Shown: positions 33,418 through 43,592, numbered from the stretch's first letter. The stretch is DNA of 64,000 nucleotides from Candidatus Jettenia sp. (GCA_021650895.1 CP091278.1:3129659-3193658); one strand, 5' to 3'. The notes: generated by a model from the sequence alone, not told the origin. Numbers and translations are program-made.

Positions 33418-33445
33418 TTGACAAAGACTTGCCATTCGGTAATAA
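33418..33445 (+). promoter_or_regulatory. Sigma-70-type promoter of the tandem UspA gene
   Basis: TTGACA at 33418-33423, a 16-base spacer and TAATAA at 33440-33445, 81 bases before the ATG at 33526. Confidence 0.6.
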
Positions 33446-33525
33446 TCGCACTGCCACGAGCAAATAATGAGAATTATATTCTGAATAAAATCTTTAACAG
33501 CCAGACATCCGGAGGCATTGTATTT

Positions 33526-34365
33526 ATGATACAGCAAATTCTTGTCCCTACTGATGGTTCTGAAAACAGCCTTACAGCCGCTGATTACGCAATACACATA
33601 GCACAGCTATTTCATGCCAGTATTCGGGGGTTATTTGTTAAGGACGTAAAGATATTAACCGGTCCTCTGATCCATGATATTGGAACAAGTATTGGGGGTG
33701 CTGTTCCTTACGGAACATTTAACCAGACTATCCGGGGTGTATTAGAATCGCAGGCAGATGCAGCCCTGAACCTGGTTGAAGGGAAATGTGCCAAGGCTGG
33801 GATACCATTTAGCCGGGAGATACGGGAAGGTGTTGTAAGCCGTGAAATTGTTAAATCTGCCGAGAGCTGCGACCTAGTTGCTATGGGAAGAATGGGAACT
33901 CATGCTGAATGGCGCGATGTGTTTTTAGGCACTACGGTGGAATTCGTAGTACGGCAGACCCATAGACCGGTGCTTATTACACCGTCCGAATTCAGATCTT
34001 TTAAAAGGACGCTGATTGCTTATGATGGAAGTTCCTATGCAGATAAAGCGTTGCGGAGTGGTGCCGAGATAGCAAAGGCTATGAAGTTGCCCGTAACGGT
34101 GGTATGCGTATCAGATAAGAAAGATGATGCCCTGGAGAAGCTGACACGAGCGAGGACCTTTCTGGAAAGTTACCAGCTTACGGTAGAGACGATTACAAAG
34201 GGGGGATATGATCATGCAGGCGGGATTCTGGAAGTATGCAATGATGAAACGGACCTCCTGGTTATGGGCGCCTATGGCCATTCAAGGATTCAGGAAATGA
34301 TTCTGGGAAGTACCACCGTAAGGGTAATGAGAGCCACAAGCTGCCCGATTTTATTATGCCGATAA
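33526..34365 (+). CDS. Universal stress protein with two UspA domains
   Basis: The start is at the ATG behind GGAGGCATTGTATTT, giving 279 residues; the longer frame upstream covers the promoter. The first domain starts 'QQILVPTDGSENSLTAADYAIHIAQ' and ends 'DLVAMGRMGTHAEWRDVFLGTTVEFVVRQTHRPVLITP'. The second starts 'RTLIAYDGSSYADKALRSGAEIAKAM' and ends 'DLLVMGAYGHSRIQEMILGSTTVRVMRATSCPILL'. The second keeps the G-2x-G-9x-G-S/T ATP-binding signature better than the first. Tandem UspA proteins mediate stress endurance in the cytosol. It is transcribed opposite to its neighbours, from its own promoter. Confidence 0.93.
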   Translation: MIQQILVPTDGSENSLTAADYAIHIAQLFHASIRGLFVKDVKILTGPLIHDIGTSIGGAVPYGTFNQTIRGVLESQADAALNLVEGKCAKAGIPFSREIREGVVSREIVKSAESCDLVAMGRMGTHAEWRDVFLGTTVEFVVRQTHRPVLITPSEFRSFKRTLIAYDGSSYADKALRSGAEIAKAMKLPVTVVCVSDKKDDALEKLTRARTFLESYQLTVETITKGGYDHAGGILEVCNDETDLLVMGAYGHSRIQEMILGSTTVRVMRATSCPILLCR

Positions 34366-34535
34366 CATCTTTATCTTTCGGATTGTTTACGCAAATCATA
34401 ATTATTCAGAATAAGATGCAAAACTGTGTGAAGTAGTACTTGTTCCATGATTGGCAACTACTTCTCCTCTCCGTGCGACTACAGATAAAATCGCGCCAAA
34501 AGCCTTGTCCTGCATCGGCTCTGTTTTTGTCATAA

Positions 34536-34560
34536 AGGGGCAGGTTTAAAACCTGCCCCT
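34536..34560. terminator. Bidirectional hairpin between convergent genes
   Basis: A perfect palindrome AGGGGCAGGTTT / AAACCTGCCCCT located between the stops of the UspA gene (34365) and the minus-strand Asp-box gene (34584). There is no long T-run, so termination strength is uncertain; it may instead be one of the window's palindromic repeats. Confidence 0.5.
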
Positions 34561-34583
34561 ACTACTGCCAAAGGCATCCTGAT

Positions 34584-36333
34584 TTAAGGTATTTTCTGAA
34601 ACTGGATATTTGCATCCCCTAAGGTATTATCACTCCAGTTGGTAATAAAACCAGATGTTGATGTTCCTGCGCTATCAGAAGATGGGGCTTCGTAATCTGA
34701 CATGTAGTGGTCATCGAACAAATCATCTTCCCAACCAGTGATGGCCGGAAAAGCACCACTCATTGATGACTGGTTTGTCCAGGTATTTCCACTGTCACTG
34801 GAAATAGCACGCCAAAACCGTATGGTAAAGTTCCTTTTTATATCATGTCTGCGATCATAGAAAGTGACCAGTATCCTGCCTGTGTCCTTTTCCACGGCAA
34901 TACCTGGCATGAACTGATCAATTTTTGCATTCGCAGAGTCACTATTCACCTTGATAGGGTCTGACCAGGTTGAGCCTCCATCGGTAGAACGCCTGAAGTA
35001 GATGTCTGAAAAGTTGTAGTAACCGCACTCCCCAAATGAGTCTGGTAAGGATGGGCCTTTTCCATCCTGGTAGACCACATAAACATTGCCGTTTTTTGGA
35101 TTTACCGCCAATCCGGAATTATCCATGAAGTTACTGAAATTTCCTTGCATACGAAAGCCGTCACCACAGCCTACAATATCGGCGACCTGTACCGGGGCTG
35201 AAAAGGTAGCTCCATTATCTATGGATTTTCTTATTTTAATGCGTCGATCGCCACAAGGAAATGTATCATATTCTTCCCAGGTTATATAAATTGTACCATT
35301 TGGTGCTGGAAGTGGAGAAAAGACTACTTGCGAACCTTGAACTACTCCAGAATAGCTCGGAGCAGTGCCGATAACTATAGGCGCCGACCATGCAGCTCCT
35401 CCATTAACGGATTTAACAAATTCGATTGTATCAAAAGAAGAGTTAACACTGGTATACGTTACATAAAGCGTATCAGTAGCAGCGCTGTTACCGGATTTTA
35501 CAGCCATCCATGGCTTATCTAATACGTAGCTGGGATAACCGCCAGTAGGTTTTTGGGCTACAGGAACTGCTGACCCAAACGTTTCACCACCATCCAGAGA
35601 TTTAGCAACAGAGATAGCGCTTTGTATGACGAAATCACCAGAAATTGTTCGTTTATAAAGCGTTGAAATACTACTGCAATAGAAACGCTCAGGACTCATG
35701 CACACTGCTTTAACATCACCCAGGAGGTCTTGAAGTACTATGCCTCGAGGATTGGGGCCGGGAGTCATTACCCCTTTATCTGTAAAGGTTGGCGTGGTGG
35801 CAGCAGGATTGATTGAACGGGACCATCCGATAAAGCTGAAGTCTCCGCACGCTACAGGATCAATGAATGTACGCATAAAGCTTCCGGAGTCGTTAAAGGC
35901 TATCATGGCATTTGTTCCACACCACGCAGAGCTCGTTTGGCTTTGAGTCATTCCGGCAAACCTGGATAAGAAATCGTCTGAAGAATTAAAAGCACTTCCG
36001 GGCGTAAGTATGTTGTATTGAGGAGCCTTCCTCGGAGAACTTCCTTTTTCCATTAATTTTTCTAAAACAGGTTTGAGCTTATCCCATTTTTCTCCAAGCC
36101 CGATAAGTCTTTGATTTCCGGCAGAAAGCAGCTTAACCTTTTCCCCAAGTTGTTCCTTCATGACATTCCCGTAGTTAGCAAGTTGTTCAAGGTGTTCTAA
36201 TTGGTTTCTTGGAAGAGAGACCTCAATTCCTTGCTGCGTATGAGTATCGGTACTATCAACGTGCATAGCTGCCAAAACAGAGGCTGTCCCCAATAAACCT
36301 GTAATCAAACCGCATGCTACTATATTTTTTCAT
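34584..36333 (-). CDS. Secreted Asp-box (sialidase-fold) protein with a frameshifted signal peptide
   Basis: The main frame (34584-36308) encodes about 570 residues with five Asp-box motifs, the S-x-D-x-G-x-x-W/F hairpins of sialidase propellers: SLDGGETF, SVNGGAAW, SIDNGATF, STDGGSTW and SSDSGNTW. A leucine-rich N-terminal helix region comes first (LPRNQLEHLEQLANYGN). The only start with a ribosome site (CAGGAGGGGAAG, ATG ending at 36333) is one base out of frame. Reducing the A6 run at 36325-36330 to A5 gives MKNIVACGLITGLLGTASVL followed by AAMHVDS, a typical signal peptide. A homopolymer indel is therefore likely. The protein is probably exported; no proof of sialidase chemistry is seen, since the catalytic RIP and Tyr motifs were not found. 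Confidence 0.75.
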
Positions 36334-36945
36334 GTAATACTTCCCCTCCTGGATAATAATATTATTTTCATATGCTCACACTATTTACCGTTCAAATAGG
36401 TATCATTGTATCGCCAACACCTCCTTTCATACGTTCAACAGAGATTCCAAATTTACAGCTTGATTGTATAGGAATTTTCATTTTATGAAAGCGGGTTTCA
36501 GGGTGGCATGGACAAACGTTGTTTGTCCGTGCTGGTTTCAATACCAATGGAGGGACAGAATAGAACACACTGACAAACAGAGTTTGTCAGCGCCACCCTT
36601 GACTAAAAAATAACTTGAAAACACCATAAAGCACACGAAGCACATGAAGAATGAGGAAGTTCCAATAAATTCCCTCCCGATAGGGGATTTAGGGACGTGT
36701 TGATACCGTCGCATGCTTCGATTCTCATGTAATGCTTACATTGCCGGACGGTTCTTTCTGAACACTCAATGGTTACGGTTTTTGGTATTTTCTCTATCTG
36801 CTTTTTATCCGTTCAATATCAGTAAAGACGCAAAACCTTGCGTCTCTACATTCTTTTTTCTTCGTGTACTTTGTGCTTCTTTTTTCGTGCACTTCGTGGT
36901 TTGCCTTTCCTGAAAAATAAACGCTTTTGGCTATAGAAACGTTTA
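36334..36945. repeat. Gene-free repeats between the Asp-box gene and tadD
   Basis: GTTTGTCCGTGC-type palindromes lie at 36504-36535 and 36569-36598. A degenerate relative of the 240-bp MITE body follows (about 36605-36910, ACACGAAG-CAC-TGAAGAAT ... CTTCGTGTACTTTGTG), with GACGCAAAACCTTGCGTC at 36828-36845. No gene is seen. Confidence 0.6.
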
Positions 36946-38052
36946 TTACCGGGTTTGTTTTTCCATAGCTTCTTTTACCATCGCCTTGTTTTCGTGGGCC
37001 TTTACGTAATAACTTGGTTTGATTTCAATTGCTTTTTCAAAAGAGCGAAGCGCCTCCTCGTATTTTTGTTCTTTCATGTAGACACATCCTATATTATTAT
37101 ACGCACCCGCTTCATCTCCGCCTTTTTTAAATGCAGTAAAGGCCTCATCGTACCTGTTCAACCTGCATAAGGCCAGGCCTAAATTGTTATAAAATATCTG
37201 GTTTGTTGGTTCAATCTTTAATGCTGTAGTTAAGGTTTCTACTGATTTTTCATATTCCCCTTTTAAATAATATGACATCCCCAGATTGTTATACAGGATA
37301 CTCGCATTTGGATTAATTTTTATGGCATTATGATATTCATTGATAGCAACTGCAAATTCTCCCTGACGGTCGTGAATTATTCCAAGAAGCGTGTGCGACT
37401 GCCACCGTTCCGGATCAATATGTATTGCCTGCCTGAAGTATTCTTTCGCTGTATCAAAATCGTTTCTTGCAATGAATACCATACCCTTACCCTCGTAAGC
37501 AGGTGCGTTAAGAGGGTCATTTTTTATAACTTCTTCAAACTCTCTCATTGCTTCTTCCATCAATCCCCTTCTGAGGAAGAGATGCCCTGTTTTATTACGT
37601 ATGCCTGTTTGTTTTGGGTCTAAACGAAGGGCTTTATCATACTGGATGAAAGCCATCCCAATATTATCCCGTCTCAGATAATCATCTCCCGATTTTTCAT
37701 ATCCCTCTGCCGTCATTTCAGGTACCTTCTTTGATATTTCATCTTCAATATCTTTTGAAGTTTTTTGTTCTTGCAGTTCCATCGCTCTTCTATATTCGCT
37801 CTGCTCTTTGAGAGTATTCTGCTGGTTTTTTTGTGTAGCGCATCCGAATATGCCTCCTATTGCTGCAAATACAAGAAGAGCTATAAAAATGTATGAACGT
37901 GATGATTTTGCAGTTAGTATCTTCCATCGCCCCGCAAATCTGACCTTCGATAGTTGTCGGGTTATTTGAGACGAAAACCCGGAACTATCTTTTTGACAAT
38001 AGATGCTGGCTCTGGTGTAATGAGAAGACTTACTACCGGTGTTTGGTGTCAT
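36946..38052 (-). CDS. tadD: TPR-repeat lipoprotein of the Tad locus (TadD-like)
   Basis: A 368-residue protein with a hydrophobic segment ending in a lipobox-like IGGIFGC near residue 71, later than usual, so the true start could be downstream. Seven or so tetratricopeptide repeats follow (about 115-360), with typical 'A-y-N-G-vy---g-ydeA---f-kAl-i-P' units such as 'SILYNNLGMSYYLKGEYEKSVETLTTALKIEP'. TadD is a TPR lipoprotein needed for Flp pilus assembly, probably helping secretin placement. It is the last gene of the Tad locus, separated from tadC by 1 kb of repeats. Confidence 0.8.
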   Translation of the reverse strand: MTPNTGSKSSHYTRASIYCQKDSSGFSSQITRQLSKVRFAGRWKILTAKSSRSYIFIALLVFAAIGGIFGCATQKNQQNTLKEQSEYRRAMELQEQKTSKDIEDEISKKVPEMTAEGYEKSGDDYLRRDNIGMAFIQYDKALRLDPKQTGIRNKTGHLFLRRGLMEEAMREFEEVIKNDPLNAPAYEGKGMVFIARNDFDTAKEYFRQAIHIDPERWQSHTLLGIIHDRQGEFAVAINEYHNAIKINPNASILYNNLGMSYYLKGEYEKSVETLTTALKIEPTNQIFYNNLGLALCRLNRYDEAFTAFKKGGDEAGAYNNIGCVYMKEQKYEEALRSFEKAIEIKPSYYVKAHENKAMVKEAMEKQTR

Positions 38053-38230
38053 GTTATATCCTCTTTCCTTTTTGCTTTTTTTGAGACAAGATGAACAATA
38101 TAAAAATAATAATTCTGTTTATCCTGTTATCCTGTCTCAACAAATTTTTTTATGATCTATCCGGAAGCAACATACCCTCAACTCAATTGTAGAGACGCAA
38201 GATGTTGCGTCTCTACAGGGGAAACAACCC
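38053..38230. repeat. Intergenic sequence left of the nested MITEs
   Basis: A short AT-rich stretch upstream of tadD with a GAGACGCAAGATGTTGCGTCTC palindrome at about 38191-38212. The right end GGGGAAACAACCC forms the left target duplication of the long MITE. Confidence 0.5.
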
Positions 38231-38761
38231 CATATGCATCAGGCTAAGAGTATTATTCCCTAAGAGAGGAGGATGTGTGTCCATTTTTCCTCCCTAATCC
38301 CCCTTAATCCCCCTTTAGAAAAGGGGGATTTCCCTATTTTCCCCCTTTTCTAAACTTGTCCTTACCCACATCTTTAAATACCACAAAGAACACGAAGTAC
38401 ACGAAGAATAGGAGAGTTCCAAATCTCAATAAATTCTTTTTATGATCGATCCCTTCTTGAGGCGAAGCAACACACCCCTACCTCAATTGTAAAAGCGCAA
38501 AATCTTGCTTCTCTCCGTTCTTCTTTCTTCGTGTACTTCGTGGTTTACCTTGCTTCTACCTTCGCTCCCTACCTAACTTGTGGGTAAGGATAAGTTTTCT
38601 AAAGGGGGATTTCCCTATTTTCCCCCTTTTCTAAAGGGGGACTAAGGGGGATTAAAGGATGTGTATGGTATTTCTTCCATCTCCACACCCCTCAATCCCT
38701 TCTTGTTAGAGGGGAAGCCTTGATGTTTTTACCTCTATCAACTCTTAGCTTGATGCGTATG
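38231..38761. mobile_element. Long-type MITE, copy 3, with a 240-bp MITE nested inside
   Basis: It is bounded by CATATGCATCAGGCTAAG and the inverted end CTTAGCTTGATGCGTATG. The left flank GGGAAACAACCC and right flank GGAATGAACCC duplicate a site that is present once and uninterrupted at about 6568-6580 (GGGGAATGAACCCACCC), giving an empty-site comparison. Without the nested 240-bp element and its duplication, the unit is about 280 bases, close to copy 1. Confidence 0.75.
38355..38594. mobile_element. 240-bp MITE, copy 2
   Basis: Ends CTTGTCCTTACCCACATC and TTGTGGGTAAGGATAAG, flanked by a perfect 9-base duplication TTTTCTAAA (38346-38354 and 38595-38603). Removing the element and one duplication restores the palindrome CCCCCTTTTCTAAAGGGGG. 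Confidence 0.9.
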
Positions 38762-39084
38762 GGAATGAACCCACCCCTAACCCTTCCCAAAAGGGGAATA
38801 AAAAAGTCCCCTCTTGGGAGGGGATTCAGGGGTGGGTTGATACCATCATATACTTCGCTTCTGTTATAATGTTTGCATTGCCAGACGGTTCTTTCTGAAA
38901 ACTCACTGGTTACGGTTTTGGGTATTCTTCTCTGTCTGCTTTTTATCCGTTCAATATCAGTAGAGACGCAAAACCTTGCGTCTCTACAGCCTTCTTTCTT
39001 CGTATACTTCGTGCTTCCTTCTTCGTGTACTTTGTGGTTTACCTTGCCTTTACTTTCGTTCCCTACCCAACTTTGAGTAATTAT
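38762..39084. repeat. Intergenic repeats upstream of tadD, downstream of tadC
   Basis: Bases 38762-38840 are the CCCTTCCCAAAAGGGGA / TCCCCTCTTGGGAGGGG block also present at 6575-6650. Bases about 38960-39070 are a partial 240-bp-MITE-like body (GACGCAAAACCTTGCGTC, CTTCGTGTACTTTGTGG), without intact ends. No gene is seen. Confidence 0.55.
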
Positions 39085-40056
39085 TTATTGGCTATTATAT
39101 ATTCTAAATGCCTGGATAAGCGCCGGCCCTAAAATTACAATAAAAAGGGATGGGAAAATACAGAGGATGAGGGGAAGTAATAATTTCACGGTTAGCTTGG
39201 CAGCTTTCTCCTCTGCCATTTGATATCTCTGTATCCTCATGGTATCGGAATGGATTCTCAATGCCTGCGCCACGCTGGTACCAAATTTATCTGTCTGGAT
39301 CAATAAGGTTACCAAACTCTTCATGTCGTCCAGGTCGGTCCGGCTGGAGAGACTCTTTAAGGCATCCGTGCGTGATTTCCCTATCCGCACTTCCATCTGA
39401 TACAGTCTGAATTCTTCACTGATCGCTTCGTTACTTAATTTCATTTCTTCTCCAACCCGATCTATTGCAGCGTCCAGGCCCATTCCTGCTTCTGTACAAA
39501 CAACCAGGAGATCAAGTGCATCGGGAAAGCCCTCCAGTATCCTCTCTTTCCTTTTCGCAACCTTTATCCGAAGCCAGAGATTGGGCAAATTAAATCCGGC
39601 TAATGCAAACCCAAGAAAAAATAGTATAAGAAAAAGAGGATGAACAGGTTTCTGAATAAAGAGTTTGAGAAACGAAAATCCTGCCGGCAATAGAACAGCA
39701 CATAAGACTTTGGTACCGAAAAAAATCATTACCATATTTCTGCTCCGGTACCCGATCGTTAATAACATTTTCTGTATATGGGAGAACTCTTTTTCCTGTT
39801 CTGGTTTCGCAACACTTCCAAATGTGCCTGTGATCTTCAAAAAAGATTGTTTAAGCCATGTCTGATAGAGTTTAACAATAGTGGTAGTTGATAAGGCATC
39901 CCCGGTCTGTTTTCCGGCAAAACTACGCTCCGCCTGTTTAATTTTTTGCATTAACTTTCGGCGTTCCAGCCGTGATCTGATGGAGTAAAAAATAGCTGAA
40001 ACAAGAAGCGCTACCCCAATAAACAGTATGATAGGTATTAATACCGTAGCATCCAC
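39085..40056 (-). CDS. tadC: Tad pilus inner-membrane protein TadC
   Basis: A 323-residue protein; the start is GTG with AAGGAGGCCTGAGA upstream. An N-terminal membrane helix is followed by the T2SSF (GspF) domain. It contains 'LEGFPDALDLLVVCTEAGMGLDAAIDRVGEEMKLSNEAISEEF' and 'LVTLLIQTDKFGTSVAQALRIHSDTMRIQRYQMAEEKAAKLTVKLLLPLILCIFPSLFIVILGPALI', the standard TadC block with C-terminal helices. With TadB it forms the platform for Flp pilin extrusion. It lies 12 bases downstream of tadB. Confidence 0.93.
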   Translation of the reverse strand: MDATVLIPIILFIGVALLVSAIFYSIRSRLERRKLMQKIKQAERSFAGKQTGDALSTTTIVKLYQTWLKQSFLKITGTFGSVAKPEQEKEFSHIQKMLLTIGYRSRNMVMIFFGTKVLCAVLLPAGFSFLKLFIQKPVHPLFLILFFLGFALAGFNLPNLWLRIKVAKRKERILEGFPDALDLLVVCTEAGMGLDAAIDRVGEEMKLSNEAISEEFRLYQMEVRIGKSRTDALKSLSSRTDLDDMKSLVTLLIQTDKFGTSVAQALRIHSDTMRIQRYQMAEEKAAKLTVKLLLPLILCIFPSLFIVILGPALIQAFRIYNSQ

Positions 40057-40068
40057 TCTCAGGCCTCC

Positions 40069-41034
40069 TTATACCTTTATCTCAATAATCTTTTTCATTA
40101 CAACAATTCCCACAATCATCATAAAAAAAGAGAGAGTAATGAATATCTTTCCGATAGGATCAAGTATTAAAACTCTTATATAATCAGGGTTTATAACTGA
40201 GAGGGCAAGAGCAACGAGAAAAGGAATGGCAATTAACATGATTGCTGATAACTTTCCCTCTGCCGCTAAGGTGCGGATACGGCCGTGCAGTTTAAATCTC
40301 TCCCGAATGATGCGGCTGATCTTTTCTAAAATTTCACAGAGATCGCCTCCGGTTTCCCTTTGAAGGGTAATAGCAACGGCAAAAAAATTAAGGTTTGAAC
40401 AATCAACACGTTCTGTAAGGTTTGTTAAGGCCTCCTTAATACCGATTCCAAAATTGATCTCATCAACTACCTTGGCAAATTCACCACGAATAGGATCATC
40501 AAACTCCTGTACCACCATCTGCAATCCACTTGAAAGGGCATGCCCGGCTTTCAACGATCGGGCAATTAAATCAAGGGCTTCAGGTAATTGCCGTTCAAAT
40601 TTCTTCATCCTGCTTTTCTTTTTCATGGAGATATAAAAAAAGGGTATGATACCGAGCAGTGGAGTTATAACCAGCGATAACAGATGGATTTTTATTACAC
40701 AAGAGATAATAAAAAATCCGGCAAAAGCCATAGCAAGTGAGGCCAGGATAAAAATACCGAGGGGATACTGAAGGTTGGACTGCAAGAGAATGCAATCGAT
40801 TCTCTGGAGAAAAGGGATGCCCAGGAGTAATCGGTTGAGCCATGGTATATCACTCAACGGCCTCTTTTTCCTTACAATATCAATAGTCTGGTTTCTGCCA
40901 ATCCTTGTTGAAAATTCCCTGATCTGTTCCTGGATTCTTCTCGAATCTGGTTGTCTCTTTCCCATGAGAAAAAAGATTCCTGTTATGATAAGGAGCATAG
41001 CAAAAAATACAGCGATACTGATAACAAGTTCCAT
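40069..41034 (-). CDS. tadB: Tad pilus inner-membrane protein TadB
   Basis: The start was chosen at the ATG 11 bases after AGGAG (321 residues); a GTG three codons earlier is too close to that site. An N-terminal membrane helix is followed by two central helices ('ILASLAMAFAGFFIISCVIKIHLLSLVITPLLGIIPFFYI'). The GspF domain comes next ('FERQLPEALDLIARSLKAGHALSSGLQMVVQEF', 'FFAVAITLQRETGGDLCEILEKISRIIRERFKLHGRIRTLAAEGKLSA'). It is a partner of TadC in the pilus motor platform. The gene lies between tadA and tadC with short gaps. Confidence 0.93.
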   Translation of the reverse strand: MELVISIAVFFAMLLIITGIFFLMGKRQPDSRRIQEQIREFSTRIGRNQTIDIVRKKRPLSDIPWLNRLLLGIPFLQRIDCILLQSNLQYPLGIFILASLAMAFAGFFIISCVIKIHLLSLVITPLLGIIPFFYISMKKKSRMKKFERQLPEALDLIARSLKAGHALSSGLQMVVQEFDDPIRGEFAKVVDEINFGIGIKEALTNLTERVDCSNLNFFAVAITLQRETGGDLCEILEKISRIIRERFKLHGRIRTLAAEGKLSAIMLIAIPFLVALALSVINPDYIRVLILDPIGKIFITLSFFMMIVGIVVMKKIIEIKV

Positions 41035-41057
41035 TTCTCCCACTTCTCCTTTTCTTG

Positions 41058-42377
41058 TTAAATTTTCAACACCTTTACAGGATCAAAAATGCCGCCCGGA
41101 AGTGGCACGCCGATGGCGTGAAACTTATCAAAAAATTTTGGTAAAATCCGGCTCATTTCAAAGCTTCCTTTTACTCTGCCGTTTTCATCTATTCCATGCT
41201 GTTTGAAGGAAAATATCTCTTGCATGGTTATAATATTTCCCTCCATTCCGGTAACCTCCTGCAGGCTTACTAATTTCCTGCTTCCGTCAACAAGACGCGA
41301 AACTTGAATAATAACCTGTATGGCAGAACTGATATATTTCCTTATTGCTTCATTGGGGATGTTAAGTCCGGACATTGCCACCAGGGTTTCCAGCCGTAAT
41401 AAAGCATCCCGTGGTGTATTGGCATGTATAGTCGTAAGAGAACCATCATGTCCGGTATTCAGGGCCTGGAGCATATCTAAAACCTCTCCGCCTCTTACCT
41501 CGCCCAGGATAATGCGGTCCGGGCGCATTCTCAAACTGTTTTTAACCAGATCCCTCTGGGTAATCTCTCCTTTGCCTTCAACATTTGGCGGTCTTGTCTC
41601 CAGACGGACTACGTGCTCTTGTTTTAGTTGGAGTTCGGCAGAATCCTCGATCGTTATAATCCTCTCATGCGAAGGGATAAACCGGGAAAGAACATTCAGC
41701 ATGGTTGTCTTTCCTGTGCCGGTTCCTCCTGAAATCAGAATATTTAATTTTGCAGTAACCAGTCCCTTGAGAAGTTCACCAATCTCTGTGGTCAGTGTTT
41801 TCAGGGTAATCAAATCTTCTATCTCTAATGGAGTGACTGCAAAACGCCTGATCGATAGCATAGGACCTTCTATGGCCAGAGGCGGGACGATGGCATTGAC
41901 ACGGGAACCATCGGGTAACCGTGCATCTACCATAGGGCATGATTCATCAATCCGGCGTCCCACCGCCGATACGATTCTATCGATAACGTTTTTCAGGTGG
42001 ACATTATCTTTAAACCTCGCTTTTGTAAGTTCTAACCTTCCGTATCTCTCAACGTATATCTGTCTGTACGTATTAACGAGCACATCGGTGATGGTCGGAT
42101 CGTGCATAAAGGGCTCCAGAGGGCCGAGACCGAGCACCTCATCCTGAACCTCTCTGCAAAACTGCTCCTTCTCTTCAGCATTGAGGGGAATGAACTTTTC
42201 TTCCGATAGTATCCGCTCTATCACCCTTTTTATCTCATACTTTAGCGCTTCCTGGCTGAGAGAACCAATAAGTGACAGATCCAAAACCTGTACGAGCCGT
42301 TCGTGAATCCTGGTTTTTAACTCATGAAATTCATTTGTTACCGGAGATAGACCCGATCTTTCATGTAATAGCGCCAT
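41058..42377 (-). CDS. tadA: Tad pilus secretion ATPase TadA/CpaF
   Basis: A 439-residue PilT/VirB11-type ATPase. The N-terminal domain contains '[34 protein letters not shown]'. The ATPase core has Walker [18 protein letters not shown], the Asp/Glu box '[14 protein letters not shown]', Walker [44 protein letters not shown] with its His box. It powers Flp pilus assembly at the cytoplasmic face. The length is typical for CpaF. The ATG has GAAGGAGAG upstream. It is flanked by tadZ and tadB. Confidence 0.96.
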   Translation of the reverse strand: MALLHERSGLSPVTNEFHELKTRIHERLVQVLDLSLIGSLSQEALKYEIKRVIERILSEEKFIPLNAEEKEQFCREVQDEVLGLGPLEPFMHDPTITDVLVNTYRQIYVERYGRLELTKARFKDNVHLKNVIDRIVSAVGRRIDESCPMVDARLPDGSRVNAIVPPLAIEGPMLSIRRFAVTPLEIEDLITLKTLTTEIGELLKGLVTAKLNILISGGTGTGKTTMLNVLSRFIPSHERIITIEDSAELQLKQEHVVRLETRPPNVEGKGEITQRDLVKNSLRMRPDRIILGEVRGGEVLDMLQALNTGHDGSLTTIHANTPRDALLRLETLVAMSGLNIPNEAIRKYISSAIQVIIQVSRLVDGSRKLVSLQEVTGMEGNIITMQEIFSFKQHGIDENGRVKGSFEMSRILPKFFDKFHAIGVPLPGGIFDPVKVLKI

Positions 42378-42388
42378 TTATCTCTCCT

Positions 42389-43582
42389 TCATGTACTTGC
42401 AGATTCCTTCCTTTGGCTAAACAGGGAGAAGATGCCCTTTCCCTTTTTCCTTTCACCATTTTCCAAAAATGCAGAGGCCAATTCCTTAAATTTCTTGTGG
42501 ATCTCAGTTCCCTGTGCCATGGTGCAAAGAGGTTTTCCCTGATGTATCGCACTCATCGTGGTTCTGTAGACATTCGGAATACAGCACAGAACTTTTTTAT
42601 CTATTCCTTTCTCCAGCATATCCAGAGAAATATCAGCATTTTTCACGAAGCGGTTTACAATGATCCCGGTATTCTCCTGGAGCGGATAACCATATTTCCG
42701 AAATGCATCCTGAAGTTTTTTAAGATTGATGATACAGGGAAGGTTTTGTATACAGACAAGTAGTACGGTATCTGACATCTTCATGACTGCTTTTGAATTA
42801 TCATCAAGATGCTTTCCGCTATCTATGATAATAAAATCAAACATAGTTTGCATGAGTTTCAAAAGGGCCTCCAGGTCTTGAGGACTTACGGGGTAGTCCT
42901 CCGTCAATTCAACGGGGGACGGAAGTATGTAAATTCCGGAAGTATGCCGGGAAAGGATACTCATCAAATAAGTCTCATCCAATCGGGTAATGTTTTTGGC
43001 AACCTTTATCCAATCGAAAACGGATTCTATATTTAACATGGATGATATTTCCCCGAAAAAGCGGTTCATATCTACAAGAGCTACCGATGAGGTACTCTCT
43101 AACTCAGCAATGCTCGTAGCAAGATTGGCAGCAATCAGGGTTGTCCCAACCCCACCCTTACATCCAAATATATCGATAATCTTTCCCCTTTTCCCTGTTG
43201 TACTTGCTGCTTTTTCATGTTCCCTGAGTGCTTTTATCTTTACCAGGGCATCCCTTACCTCTCCTTTATTAATTGGCTGAAGGAAAAATCCCCTGGCTCC
43301 TACCTTTAAGGCTTCAAGCAGGGTCTCCGGGCTTGTAATCGATGATGTTAAAAAAATATCCCGGACAGTTCCTGACATCTGAAGATTATTCACCATCTGT
43401 AATTCTTTTTTTGGGTTGTCTCCCAGCTCTTGAATCAGGAGATCATAAGACCCGTTATTTTTCATCTGTGATGTGGTATGATGGATTTGAAACCCGCCGA
43501 GAGACGAAATAATCTCTTCCAGCTCTTCCCGTATTTTTTGATTCTGTATCTCCAACCTGATAGAAATGATATTCTTTACCAT
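42389..43582 (-). CDS. tadZ: Tad pilus localisation ATPase TadZ/CpaE
   Basis: A 397-residue protein with an N-terminal receiver-like domain (about 1-125; no clear phosphorylatable Asp triad). A MinD/ParA-like ATPase domain follows with deviant Walker A 'IIDIFGCKGGVGTTLIAANLA' and 'FDFIIIDSGKHLDDNSKAVMKMSDTVLLVC'. Family members place the Tad machine at a cell pole or other site. The ATG has GAGGAATTT upstream. The C-terminal end is charged (KKGKGIFSLFSQRK). Confidence 0.92.
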   Translation of the reverse strand: MVKNIISIRLEIQNQKIREELEEIISSLGGFQIHHTTSQMKNNGSYDLLIQELGDNPKKELQMVNNLQMSGTVRDIFLTSSITSPETLLEALKVGARGFFLQPINKGEVRDALVKIKALREHEKAASTTGKRGKIIDIFGCKGGVGTTLIAANLATSIAELESTSSVALVDMNRFFGEISSMLNIESVFDWIKVAKNITRLDETYLMSILSRHTSGIYILPSPVELTEDYPVSPQDLEALLKLMQTMFDFIIIDSGKHLDDNSKAVMKMSDTVLLVCIQNLPCIINLKKLQDAFRKYGYPLQENTGIIVNRFVKNADISLDMLEKGIDKKVLCCIPNVYRTTMSAIHQGKPLCTMAQGTEIHKKFKELASAFLENGERKKGKGIFSLFSQRKESAST

Positions 43583-43592
43583 ATAAATTCCT

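Noticed and set aside
34584-36308. Sialidase enzyme assignment
   Set aside because: Asp boxes alone define the propeller; the catalytic arginine triad and Tyr/Glu pair could not be placed, so only a sialidase-fold protein is claimed.
41320-42147. 275-codon open frame antisense to tadA
   Set aside because: tadA carries all ATPase motifs in the opposite frame, so this is a shadow.
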